Origin: Laetiporus sulphureus 93-53
Lineage: Eukaryota > Basidiomycota > Agaricomycetes > Polyporales > Laetiporaceae
Assembly: GCF_001632365.1 (NCBI RefSeq)
Contig: NW_024468579.1
Span: 3,247 to 67,246 of the forward strand
DNA: 64,000 bases
Reading direction: 5' to 3'
Every line of letters starts with the position of its first letter. Position 1 is the stretch's first letter. This document shows, piece after piece, positions 21,709 through 32,878 of this stretch. The position numbers and the translations under genes were made by a program. The notes below the pieces were generated by a model, which saw only the letters and a list, made by a program, of their open reading frames with translations, ran no database searches and was not told where the DNA came from.

Positions 21709-24277
21709 ATGGCCGCCGCAGTCGCACCTCTCATGCCCGCTTTTACTACGTTCGACAAACTGGATGCTCCTCTCCAGCCTATTGTTGATGCACAGAAGGC
21801 TGTTCATGGTACTGACACGTTGAAGCCCACTCTGCCGACCCTTGACAGGTTGGGTGCTTCTGTGCCTGACTCGGACATTGACGTCGAGAAGATCGCGTCT
21901 GAGTGGTTCAAGTCCTTCACCGATTATGTATTAGCCGGTGATGTCGATGGCATCATGGGTCTCTTCCTTGATGATGGCTGGTGGCGCGACCTACTTGCTC
22001 TTACCTGGGAGTTCCGCACCTTTCACGGCGTGAGCAAGATCAAGAAGTTTCTGCAGGACCAACTGCCCGTCATGAAGTTGTCCTTACTCAAGCTACGCGA
22101 TGGCAATACCGTATTAAGGACGCCGTACCCTGATCTCGCATGGATCCAAGCATTCTTCGACTTCGACACCGAGGTCGGCATCGGGCTCGGAATATTCCGC
22201 CTGGTACCGACTGCCGATGGGACGTGGAAGGCGTTCACAATGTATACCAACCTCGAGGACCTGAAGGGCTTCCCGGAGAAGATCGGCTTCAACCGTGAGT
22301 TCCTGCCCAACCATGGCAAGTGGAAGGACCAGCGGGAGCGGGAGCGGTCTTTCGCCGACGGGGACCCTCAGGTCATCGTTATTGGCGGTGGACAGAGTGG
22401 CCTTGACGTCGCAGCGCGGTTGAAGCACTTGGACGTTCCGACACTGGTCATCGAGAGACAAAACCGTATCGGTGACCAGTGGAGAACGCGCTATGAGGCT
22501 CTTTGCCTGCACGACCCCGTTTGTACGTCAATCTTCCTCTCCCTTACTTGCATCACACAGCTCACGAGACGTGCAACAGGGTACGACCACCTCCCATACA
22601 TGCCGTGAGATCGTCTTAGATCGCCTTTGTGTATCATCTCATTCACGGTGACGACATAGATTCCCGCCGTCATGGCCGGTGTACACGCCAGCGCAGAAGG
22701 TCAATATAGGTTTCTCAGGAACGTACCAGGCACTCACGTATATATCCATAGCTGGCAAATTGGCTCGAGTATTATGCCGAGGCCATGGAGCTGAACGTCT
22801 GGACATCGTCCGAGGTTTCGAACGTCAGAAAGGACGATGACGGCAAGTGGAGCGTCACTGTGCGCAAGGGAGATGGAACCGAGCGCACGTTCCACGTCGA
22901 CCATGTCATCATGGCAGTTGGCTTTGGTGGTGGCGTGCCAAAGGTCCCCGATATCCCTGGACGGGTAGGTACTTGTGCTGTATGTCTAATGTGCATCATT
23001 GATGTTTGCTTTCGTAGGATGAGTTCCAAGGCCAGGTCCTTCACTCAACGGAGCACAGGTCTGCGAAGGATCACCTAGGAAAGAAGGTCGTCATCGTCGG
23101 CGCATGCACTTCAGGTACGCCATTGCTGCATATTCTGGATACACAGCACTGATCTTTCGGCTCAGCTCACGACATTGCGGCGGACTATGCCGAACACGGT
23201 GTCGGTGAGCGTTAGACATGACTTGCTCGTTGAATGTCAACGAACGCCTGTGCGTCATAGATGTCACCTTGTTCCAGCGATCAGCTACCTACGTCATGTC
23301 GACGAAGGAAGGCATGCCAAGGCTATTCCGTGGTAAGCCTTCCTCATGAATCCTCAAGCATGAGGGAGGTCCTTACTTCCCATTGGATATGCAGATTTGT
23401 ATTGGGAGGGCGCTGGTCCAGTGGAGGTCGCTGACCGCGTGCACACGTCAATGCCTGTCTTCATGATGAAAGAAATGCACAAACGCCTCACAAAGGAGAT
23501 CGCCCAAGCCGACAAGTAAGTGTTAGTCCCTTGCCGCTTGCCGACTACTATCTGACAGGTTTCGCGTTCAGGAATATTCTGGATGGTCTGCAGAAAGTGG
23601 GCTTCAGGACCCACTTCGGCGATGACGGCTCTGGGTTCCTCTACTCGGCGATGACGCGCGGAGGTGGCTATTATCTCGGTAAGTCCTTGCCTCAGTTCTC
23701 GGTCGACTGTATGCTGATGACATCACAGACGTTGGAACCTGCAAGAAGATTATCAACGGCGAGATCAAGATCAAGAACGACGCACAAATCGAGCGCTTTA
23801 CCAAGAATGGCCTCAGATTCACGAATGGCACCGAGCTCGAATGCGACGTCGTCCTCTATGCTACCGGGTAAGCCATGAGACGAGTAGAGTTTATTCCGTC
23901 CTCAACTGCTGATGCGCGATCAAATCAGGTTCGACGGTGCACAGAAGGCGATCGACAGGCTTGTCGGACCCGAGCTTGCATCCCAGGTGTCGCCCATCTG
24001 GAACTTGAATCATGAGGGTGAGCAGCGTGGATCGTGGCGATGGCTCGGCGTGCCCAACCTGTGGTTCATGACCGGTGCGAGTGGACGTGCTTGCTATCAT
24101 GCTTGTTGTCTCATTCTTTTCGTCTGCAGGAAATTTGTCGATGTGCCGCTTCCATTCCAAACATCTCGCTCTCCGTGAGTTCTACTTTCATTATTTGGAC
24201 TTCGGATTGCTCACGTTATAACTGCAGAGATCAAAGCAATACAGGAAGGCATCCATGGCAAGCGCTACGCTCCTTGA
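21709..24277 (+). CDS. NTF2-like domain / flavin-containing monooxygenase, right copy
   Basis: Paralog of the gene at 12559-15123, in the opposite orientation. Thirteen exons: 21709-22522, 22580-22604, 22660-22699, 22752-22964, 23018-23114, 23166-23204, 23261-23332, 23395-23515, 23572-23678, 23729-23867, 23929-24074, 24130-24174 and 24228-24277. They join in frame to 635 aa. It has the same NTF2-like N terminus (ALTWEFRTFHGVSKIKKFL), FAD motif GGGQSGLDVAARL, RIGDQWRTRYEALCLHDPV, FPPSWPVYTPAQK and a second dinucleotide motif IVGACTSAHDIAADY. All donors here are GT. It lies about 540 bp upstream of, and in line with, the broken deaminase copy. Substrate is unknown; pairing with a deaminase does not by itself indicate a shared pathway. 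Confidence 0.9.
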
Positions 24278-24666
24278 GAAGATGCGCTACATCATCTTAG
24301 ACGCCCTTTAAGCTGTAAGCATACAGAAGAAGCGAAACGTAGTTTGAGTTTTTGTAAACCAAGCTGTAGATCCTGTGAAGTTCAAATTAGAAATCTGAAG
24401 ATCTGAAGCGTCGTGTAAACTGCTCTGTGAAATGTACTCAACGTGAACCCCCCCTCCCCTTGCCCTCTCCGCATTTCCGACACCTCATGAGGGCGACGAA
24501 TGCTGTAAACGTTTGGGCAGCATAGTCTGCTTTTTGACGCGGGGGTCTTGTCGAGAGGTCGGAATAGTATCCTAATTAAATCAGTTTAGTCGACAACGGA
24601 ACCAGGGCTCGTCCAAAAAGGGCTACACGCCTGCCTTATATGGTAAGTACCCGGCGCTGCGCAAAG

Positions 24667-24678
24667 AGATAAGATAAG
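24667..24678 (+). promoter_or_regulatory. paired GATA-factor sites, right deaminase copy
   Basis: AGATAAGATAAG about 137 bp before the former start codon, the counterpart of 4401-4412. Its survival here may only reflect the recency of the duplication. Confidence 0.45.
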
Positions 24679-24814
24679 AACGAATATGCGCTCTGCCAGG
24701 CTCTGCCCAGGAGGAACATCAATCATGCCGCCCCCGCCGCTCGAGTCAGATTTTATACTCTCGACGTCCTTCCAGCTTTGTCTCCCCTCTACGCACGACT
24801 AGCACCCGGTACCC

Positions 24815-25493
24815 ATGCCTGCCGAGTTGTCTCCCGCAGACGCACTCGGCCTGCACACCGCGCTCGAGAATGCGCAAGAGCTATAGCGAGGGCGGCGTTC
24901 CTATCGGCGCGGCCATCGTGTACCACGATGGCGAGGGCGGGGAGGAGCAGCGCGTGCATCGGCCAGGGACATAATCAGCGCGTTCAGGAGGCGTCGCCGA
25001 TCTTGCATGGCGAGACGGCCGCGTTGAAGGATGCGGGGAGGCTGAAGGCGGAGGTGTATAGGAAGTCTACGATGGTGTGTGTGACGCGACACTGTTTACT
25101 CCGGACCTCTGGCTGATTAGGTTGCGTGCCTGTGGTAGTATACCACGTTGAGGTGCGTCGGCTCCAGCTTTTCTTTTGGTGTGAGCAAGACTGATTGAGG
25201 AGCCTTGCAGCCCGTGCAGCATGTGCTCCGGCGCCATCCTGCTCTACAAGATCCCGCGGCTTGTGATCGGGGAAAATGTCAACTTCATGGGAGACGAGGA
25301 CCTCCTGCGGAGCCGCGGCGTGGAAGTGGTCGTCGTGGATGATGCGGAGTGCAAGGAGCTCATGCGTCGGTTTATCGCGGAGAAGCCAGAGGTCAGGATA
25401 AATGGCATTATCCGTCCATAGCTGTGATGTGCTGAAGCGCGTTCTTTGCACTCTTAGGAATGGTACGAGGACATTGGCGAGATTCCGCCATGA
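24815..25493 (+). pseudogene. cytosine deaminase, frameshifted copy
   Basis: Same four-exon plan as the intact gene (24815-25074, the 14-nt exon 25139-25152, 25211-25391, 25458-25493). Relative to the left copy, two bases (GC) are missing after codon 20, giving a stop after 23 residues. One base (C) is added further on before the GQGHNQR codons, leaving a net shift of minus one across exon 1. Exons 2-4 remain open, with HGE in exon 1 and PCSMC in exon 3 still visible. The C terminus would end earlier (IPP) because of a CCATGA change. All splice sites look sound. Probably a recent pseudogene, unless an internal start or sequencing error is involved. Confidence 0.85.
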
Positions 25494-26261
25494 GACGGCA
25501 ATAAGATGGAATATTTAGGCGTTTGCAGGGACGGGAGATGGAGATTGTAGACGACGAGTGTTTGAAGGATGCGTGTATCTCTTTCGTCGTGCGTCCTTAC
25601 TACAATTCCTTCGCAGCTCCTCTGTCCGTAGGCGAAACTGTACCAGCCATGCTAAACAGGCAGTGCAATCAAGCAATAGGAAAGTCAGATCATTTATAAT
25701 CCGGTCTTCGTCCTGCGCCTTGGACATAGTTTTGAACAGCACGATATCATGCTTGCGCTATCGATTCCCTCATGGATGAGGCATACATAGGCTCATAAAT
25801 CAGCCTTCGTACAGGAAGACACACTCGTTCCTTATACTCAGGCTGAGATCGTAACTCGAGGTCCAAAGGGAAGACCCCCCCGTGGGAACGCGGAGTTTCA
25901 ACGTGCCGACGGCAATTCGACGCTGGAAGCTTTGGCACTGGTCGGACACACCACGTGATCGCGTTGTACAGAACGCGTCTGTAAAGGGCGTTGTGCGTAG
26001 ATCGTGTACCTCTCTTGTATTTTAGCGATGTCGTCCCAAGAAACAAGTGCACTACAAAGTGCGAATCCAGATGATGAACAAATAAGCAGAGAAAGCCCCC
26101 CTTTCTCTTCCTCTGCCCATCAAAGTGGCCCATACCACTCCCCAGACTCCAGGCCCTTTCCACTCGCCAGTCCCTTTTCGACGGCTTCTCACCAGCATAC
26201 AGCATACTATGGGCAGTACAGTCCAATATTTTCAGGCTATGGCTCCAACGTCCAAACGTAC
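25494..26261. other. no supported gene (downstream of helicase fragment)
   Basis: The minus-strand frame that follows the helicase fragment stays open to 25747 but carries none of the later helicase motifs. I read it as non-coding. Confidence 0.4.
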
Positions 26262-26891
26262 CGTTCGCACGCATCGTCTTGAGAACAGAATAGCTCTCGC
26301 GCCAGAGAGGGTTCTCGTCGTCGGGCAAGTGAGTCTCATCAATCATGAACCAGCGGATCAGGTCTTTGAAGCTAGACATCCGCAGGAGCTTCTTCATGCG
26401 TTCCCCAGCAAGCATTTGAGGACTCAGAAAAGCGATGCGAATGTCTTCGCCATTCTGCAGCTCGTCGAAAAGATCGCGCTTGTCATAGTACGCGTCGTGG
26501 ACAGTATCCTCGTTCAGCGTGATCGCGCGCAGCCCGACTCGACGGGCACTCTCGCTCTAGCAAATCCACATATAGTTCTTTATTTCTATGTGTAAATCCA
26601 GTGGAGATATCATACCTGCTGTATAGAAAGTAGCTTGGTAGGGACAATGCATAGTGCGATACCCTGCTTGCCGAGTGCTTGAGCAGCGAGTAGAGGGGCC
26701 CAGAACACTGTCGTCTTGCCCTGACCTGGTGCAATAACTAGAAAGACGTCGCGCCCTTCGATCATGTCAAGTCCGTGTTTGATCTGGAAATCTCGAGGTT
26801 GAGAGATCCCGCACTTTCGAGAGAACAGCTCAGCAAGCCATTCAGCATTAATTTGAGGGTCGCCGAGAGAAGACTGAGCAAGTTCTGACAT
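26262..26891 (-). pseudogene. truncated RecQ/DEAD-like helicase, N-terminal half only
   Basis: Two exons on the minus strand, 26891-26616 and about 26556-26262, give roughly 190 aa. Walker A is APGQGKT at residues 54-60. After the intron come LNEDTVHDAYYDKRDLF, FLSPQMLAGERM and an IDETHLPDD motif II. Sequence similarity to helicases stops at about KTMRA; motifs III-VI and the second RecA-like domain are absent. Basidiomycete genomes carry many RecQ-like P-loop helicase copies, often partial, so a decayed duplicate is the simplest reading. A gene continuing beyond a long intron cannot be ruled out. Confidence 0.7.
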
Positions 26892-29539
26892 GATCACTAC
26901 TTTTGACAGGATTTTGACAGAATGAATGCGTGAATGAACGTGCCAGTGTCGAGCGACATAAGGAATATGCAGAAAGACACGCTCAGCCTGAGGCGCGTCC
27001 TCTGGTCGCGAGGTCGCGTTGTGGCGGTGGCGGTGGTATGTTTAAACTCAGCGTTCCCACGGGTACACTTCTCACTGGACCCCTAGTTCTTCGCCTCAGC
27101 CTAAGGCATACATACATCAACATCGCTCTAATCGACATTAGTTATTTTTGGTGGTAGATTTCGACTTGTAACATGCGCATCATGCTCAGCGTCTAGCTGT
27201 ATATATGCGCTGAATTTCGAAGGTCTCATGGTGCCTCAATTGAGGTGAGTCTGTAACTCATATCGATAATTCTGCCACTGCGCTGGCGTTGCGTAACCAT
27301 GGCGCTGTGTAACATTTCATATAGCGTGTGTCGATAATGGGCTCCTTGGCATCATTATCAATCGTAAGTGAGCCGATGGGGTCATCACTTCATTGTGTAG
27401 TGTCTAACAGCCTCTAGCACAGTGCAAACCGGTCTTCGACGACCTTTCAATATTTCAAGGATCCAAGCTTCTACCGCCAACATATTTGTTGGGTCTCGAT
27501 GTGCCATGCATGAATGTCAAGCTCATTATGCACAGTCATCACCGGAAGAGATGTGGGATCGATAGACCGGATGGCACCTAACGTCGACTGCAACTGCGAT
27601 CGCATGCACGGGCGTGACGTAGGAATCCCCCCTAAATTCTGCCCACATCGCGTTGGGCGGAATTTAACTTCAACATGTGGCAGCGCGCTTCGCGGAGCAC
27701 AGCCAGCTCGAGGTAAAGTGTGGAAGTTAGTGTGCCATGCGGCCTTTGCATGGAAGCTTGTGCTTTCTGTCGAAGTATCAATGTATCCATATACACGTCC
27801 GACCGTCAGATGCCGGGCTTGGATCCAGGGCGCGCAGCGGCGATGAGGTGTATCGCTACTAAGGTGAAGAGACGCCGGGCCGAGGAGCCGACGATCGAGC
27901 ACCTTTAAATGACGTGATGAACAGCTATACAACGTACGCACATATCTGACCAGGTATATACTAGCCAGGACCGGCACATGATTGGGTGAACAAGCCTAAA
28001 GTTCATTAGTTGGAGCCAAGGCAGAGGGCGTGAGTATCGGCTTCTTGGGGCCTCAGGTTCACTTCAGAGCCTAACCATGAATGCATGAAGAGCGAGACGG
28101 CATCAGCGCAGCAGAAACATTCGATGTGGCACAGCACCCGCGTCCTCGCAGGGACGAGGCTGGGCTCCATACCTCGCTAGTCCATGGAGATTCACACCGC
28201 GCAGCTCGAGCATAGCAGCCGGCCATCCTAGATAAGCTATACGTGGTATCAAAGGCCGGCAAGCTCACCGTTATGCAGCTGGGCATCGTGCCACCATCAC
28301 AAACCAGGGACGGTGGGCCAGCCCCAGGTGAGACGAGTAAAGAGCGCATTATCGACCGTTTGCTTCTCTCCGATGGCGCATCGGAATTGCCTTCCTGCAT
28401 TGGCTTAACGAGTTGGGGTTCATTGGGATCCTTACGCGCTGTGAGCGGTGTGTGATTGAAGGGAATGTATATGCCAGAGGTGCCCTAACGGAGAGCAAGA
28501 GGGCTCGAGTAGTAACCGGGTGTATCATGCTGTGAGCGCCTTTCATGAGGCCATGTTCCGCGCCGAACGCGTGGTTCTATGAGAATCCGAGCGCATGGGC
28601 CATACCAACAGGGTATCTACTGTTGCCACAAGTGCTTGACCAGGTGACCAGATGATACTGCTCGATGGACTCCTGGTAGCGCACGCGTCGACGACGGGAG
28701 AAGCTACTGCGATCTTTGGAAGGCGAGCAAGATGATTCCTTACATTGATTGTTCCGGGGAGCTTATTACATACCGACGGTCAGGTGCAGAGCAGACTCGC
28801 AGAGCCGGGACCGGGAGAAGGATGCAGTGTGGGATATAGGCTACCGACGCCTCACATGCACAAGACTTTGATTATGTCGTGGAGATAGTGCGTGTTGCCA
28901 CAGATCCGTCCGAGTCCCGATTTTGGGGAGTAACACACGCCTCCGATCGGAATCAGAGAGAGATTGACGCGTCGTTGACGGTGGCCGCGGTGATATCCCC
29001 ATTCGAACACGATGGAGGGTCGTCGATCGGTGCGGGTACGGCAGCAATGGCAATAATGGCGGCCGCCGAATCACAGGCTCTCGTGGCGCCGCGCGCTGCG
29101 CCTCATTGGTGCGGTATCTGCCGGAGAAGGTTGGCTACCCGATATGGCAGCGAATATGGAACGCTCCGTCAGCGGGAGACTTCTCCGTTCATCTGCCGCG
29201 CTGGCAGAGACGTACATGCAGCTAAGCTTGCGTTCTCTGAGGCTATGGCTAATCCGCGGGGTGCCCTCGGCCTCTCGGGCCCGCGCCCGTCTCCGAGGCT
29301 TCCCTCCCATGTTAGCTTGCTTTCCGCTTCCATGGGATTCGCGAAAAATACGGTCATTTCGGATCCCTCCTTGCAACTGTTGTTCTCTGCCTAGGCAATT
29401 GTCCTTCGGCCTCCGGAAGAAGACCCGTAAGACACGATCTGCTGGCGTTTTGCTTAGAAAGCCCGCCGCGCTTGTGTTACTGCTGTCCTAGTATATAGGA
29501 CAGCTTGTGGTCGATACCCATAGCTCTCAGCTTTCCAAC
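26892..29539. other. 2.6-kb region with no supported gene
   Basis: The two longest open frames are 27471-27977 on the minus strand (168 codons) and 28879-29394 on the plus strand (171 codons, with a CGIC pair). Neither shows a family signature, and their composition (rich in R, S, P) looks like chance open frames in GC-rich DNA. No repeats of note beyond a short GCCTCAGCCTAAGGC near 27093. Confidence 0.4.
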
Positions 29540-31916
29540 ATGTCCTCCGTCCCATCGCAGCCTTACCTCTCTACTTCCAAACGCTCCACTGGTCCATCCG
29601 GGCAAAACCCACTCAAGGATGTTAAGGCATTCGCCTTCGACGTGTGGGGAACCGTCGTCAACTGGCGCAAGGGCGTCGCTGACCAACTACGGGCATTCAA
29701 CAGTGGCAAGATCGATGACGGTGCGTATCAGCATCTAAAAATAGGCCGCACATTTGACAGACTACGTCGACAGACTGGGACGCTTTCACCGCCGAGTGGA
29801 GAGAAAATTATTACGAAATGACGTACGTCGCTCCTTCAATTCTCTTCTCCCGTTTCCATGCGCTCCGCGTCCATGCCCGAATCCCCGAGTGCCCGAGTGT
29901 CTTCCGAGCAGTGCTATTTCGTTCCGAGGTGGCCAGTACGGTCGCGAATAATGCCACCTTCTCCGAGGGAGACCGCACATGTGGTTTCGACCCGAGTCCT
30001 ACCTTCAATTCTCCGAGCGCGCAAGCCCCATCGCTTTCTCCCTTTTACTTCGCTTGCCTAGAGGTCCCATGTGCTCTGTGTTCATGTCCGAATGCCCGAA
30101 TGTGTTCCGGGTGTTATTGTCTCGTTGACTCGTTCCCTGGGGCGGTCACGTAGGTCATGAGCAATGCCACGGTTATCGAGGAAGATCTGCTATCGATCTC
30201 CATTCTTCGGGTTCGATCCTCATGTACGTCTTCGAGCACACGAACCTCAGCGCTTTCTCTCGTGCGCTATTGTTTCTGCTCCTCCCGTCATGGAGCTCAA
30301 GGATGGTGAGAGACCTTCCTAACGCCTTATTCGTGCGAGTATTCATCTATCCGCTATGACCGGTTTATAGGTTGATCAGCTCATCGGTAAAGATGAGCAA
30401 TGCGTCTTCACTTTTCAGCAGTATGCATATCAAGACATCTGCGTCTCTCGTGACGCCCCATTTGAGCCCGAATAATATCGGGCGGAGGGTTACCGCCTGT
30501 GTTCTTATTTTGGGACCTCGAAGCGCACAGCACAACAATCACAAGCGATACTGCAAATACCCCAATCCAACCGGCCGACTTGCCTTGCGTGATCTGGTGG
30601 CTGCCCCGAGCAATACGAAAGTCCGCACTAGTGATTTCTTGGCCACTTTCATTCCAATAGTTCTGGGGATTGGAGGACCCGAGCGATCCGCGGCCGGCTT
30701 ATTGCTGCCATAGAGTCGCACCAAGGACGCTCGGGTCCGGATACAACTAGCGCTGTATATGTGTTTGCACCTTTGGCGATTGGGCCACGGCTCGACCTAT
30801 TCTTTACATCTCCGGGCATTTTTTTCGCCCGATGTCTTCTCTTGATCACCTGACAGTGTTCCGGGCATGCGGACTTGCAGACTCTCTCCGCTGCTTCGCC
30901 GAATTGCCTCGGCGCTTGAGAATCACTCGGGTCCCATATACAGCGGGGCGCTGAACACACCTTACCATGCCATCGCCGTGAACGATGGTCAGAGCTGTCA
31001 CTGACCACTATGCCCACACAGGTTCTCCATCGCGAGCGGCGCGGAGGGCACGATGAACGTCGACGTGATGCACAGACAGGTACGCCGATCGCGATCTTGA
31101 TTGACTGATCCTGTCTGATCTCGCTCTCTGTGCTCTTCTTTGTCCTGTTCATTTTCGGCGATATTCCGAATGGCGATCTCTCTATTGGCTCGGCCGTCGA
31201 TATTTCAATCCTCGGATATAGATCCTTGAGAAGATGCTGCAGACGCCCAGGTGGAAGTACCTCGCGTCGCACTGGGACGAGGAGGCGCGTCGGGAGCTTG
31301 TGCAGTTCTGGCATCGTGTACCGGGTGCGTTGCGGCCTATCTCTTCCGCTGCGTGGCTGACGAGGCGTTCGCGCGCAGGCTGGCCAGACACCACTGAGGG
31401 TTTGTATGGCCTGAAGCGGTACGCGATCATCGGCACGCTCTCGAATGGCAACATCCGCACGCTCGTAGACATGGTGAGCGCTCTGCCACCTCGCTGATGA
31501 ACTCGAGCTGACCGTCTCTCGCTCGCAGGCAAAGTACGCCGACCTCCCATGGGACGTCATCTTCTCCTCCGAGCTGCTCGGGTCCTACAAGCCGTGCGTC
31601 TCCCACCTCACTTTGTCTCTCTCCTTATCCCAACTGACGTTCCGCGCGCAGGAACCCAAAGATGTACCTCGGCGCGCTGCACCATCTCTCCCTGGAGCCA
31701 CACCAGTGCGCGATGGTCGCCGCGCATATATACGACCTGCGCGCTGCGGCGAGCCACGGGATGAAGACGGTGTTTGTGCGGAGGCCGCAGGAGCCGGACG
31801 CGCCGGATGACGTGCGCTCCAAGGCGGACGGTGGGGAGGTCGATGTGTATGCGGAGTCGTTCACTGAGGTTGCGGAGTTGTTGGAGCGGGCGAGGTTGCC
31901 GAGCGCGAGTTTGTAG
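29540..31916 (+). CDS. type II haloacid dehalogenase-like hydrolase, copy 1
   Basis: HAD-superfamily hydrolase resembling L-2-haloacid dehalogenases; the true substrate in fungi is unknown. Seven exons: 29540-29720, 29774-29822, 31022-31079, 31222-31324, 31379-31473, 31529-31593 and 31652-31916. They join in frame to 271 aa. Motif I is FDVWGTVVNW with the nucleophile Asp34. Then come WDAFTAEWRENYYEMT, NVDVMHRQILEKML, motif II IIGTLSNGN, the lysine-bearing GSYKPNPKMYLGAL, and motif IV-like MVAAHIYDLRAAASHGMKT. Exons 2-6 have exactly the lengths of the paralog at 32879-34089. Intron 2 (29823-31021) is 1199 nt here against 73 nt there and holds degenerate repeats. The two paralogs face each other tail to tail. 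Confidence 0.92.
29833..30260. repeat. degenerate tandem repeats inside the expanded HAD intron
   Basis: Two clear diverged copies start at 29833 and 30002 with CCTTCAATTCT. They share CCGAATGCCCGAATG-like, TTCGTTCCGAGG/CTCGTTCCCTGG and AATGCCACC/AATGCCACG blocks. A weaker third copy may follow near 30200 (GGTTCGATCC then CAGCGCTTTCTCTCG). Period about 170-215 bp. The paralogous intron lacks this sequence, so it was gained after the gene duplication. Confidence 0.6.
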
Positions 31917-32878
31917 GCGCCGTGCGTGCGTGGTGTGGATCGCGAATTGATTGGCGTGTATATACCAGTAGCGATAAGTCGAGTGGATAATTCAGTTCAA
32001 GCGTACCAAGTGACATGAATCTCTTGTCGCGATGCCGTGAGGGTCATTCGAGAACATGCATGCGCAGACACGCCACGTTGCACGGTGTCAACTTTGAAAT
32101 GGCTCACTGTATTCGAGCAGATTAGAGCGCTTAGGTATCATTTTGGCAGGCGCTGGCAGGAGCTGCGCGCTGGTTTGGACACATTCGACGCTGTTTGATG
32201 CGCGTTTTTGTTTCGGTGGTGACATCGGACTTGACGCAGACAGTGTATTCTTTCTGACCTGACAAACTGCATTCTAAGATGGCGGTCTCGCAGGACGTGG
32301 CGCGCACCATGGCATCGTTCAAAGTGTAGTCACTAAACGCCCGCATTTTCTTCCATCCTCAAGGGTCGAGTTCACCGAAGCCGCGCGTATTTTCCGAAGC
32401 CGATCGACGCTAGGATTTCTGATAAAAAAACACTCGAGATACGCTGGACTATCCTCAATAACACTGTGCAGGAGTTTTGCAGTTCTGGGCAGTACATCTC
32501 ACCGTCACTAAGTCAACTCGGTCGAGGAGCTCGCGCGGCGCGGTCAACCTGAATACGTTAATTGTTCCGATTCCAGTCGACCTTCGGCCGCTTTCCTGTG
32601 AATGTGTGGAGGTTACTCATTTGTCTGGAGTCCGAGGAGGGTACATCGATCGAAGGATTGGAGGAAATACCGGTCCTGGCGACCGATTGGTCATCTGCTC
32701 ACATCCGAGTCGGAACTCACGCTGGTACGACTAGCGGTTTATCACTCAGATTCATCTGGTCTACAAGTTGTTGCCGGGATCACGGGAGTCACCGAATAAC
32801 GCTCTTAGTCCGAGACGGCAGCAGAGATATTGACCGTGTCACAATCTAACGTACACAATCTCATCGTTTGTGTACACT
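31917..32878. other. intergenic between convergent HAD paralogs
   Basis: About 960 bp joining two convergent genes, with no recognisable gene. By eye it is not itself a palindrome, so the arrangement is an inverted gene pair with a unique spacer. Confidence 0.5.

Larger units (their letters stand above)
24380..25520 (+). repeat. right arm of inverted duplication (cytosine deaminase block)
   Basis: Reverse-complement match to 3572-4690. The left end of the match falls in the 3' flank of the right monooxygenase (shared TGCTCTGTGAAATGTACTCA and TGCTGTAAACGTTTGGGCAG). This suggests the duplicated unit originally included the monooxygenase-deaminase pair, or at least its junction. Ends are approximate. 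Confidence 0.85.

Noticed and set aside
3572..25493. Secondary-metabolite cluster built around the monooxygenase and deaminase
   Set aside because: No synthase, terpene cyclase or transporter in the window, and housekeeping genes intervene.
3572..25520. CRISPR array, bacterial operon or prophage explanation for the repeated blocks
   Set aside because: Spliceosomal introns, TATA promoters and fungal families throughout; the repeats are segmental gene duplications.
27471..27977. 168-codon minus-strand open frame as a gene
   Set aside because: No family motif, skewed composition, opposite-strand frames equally open; likely chance.
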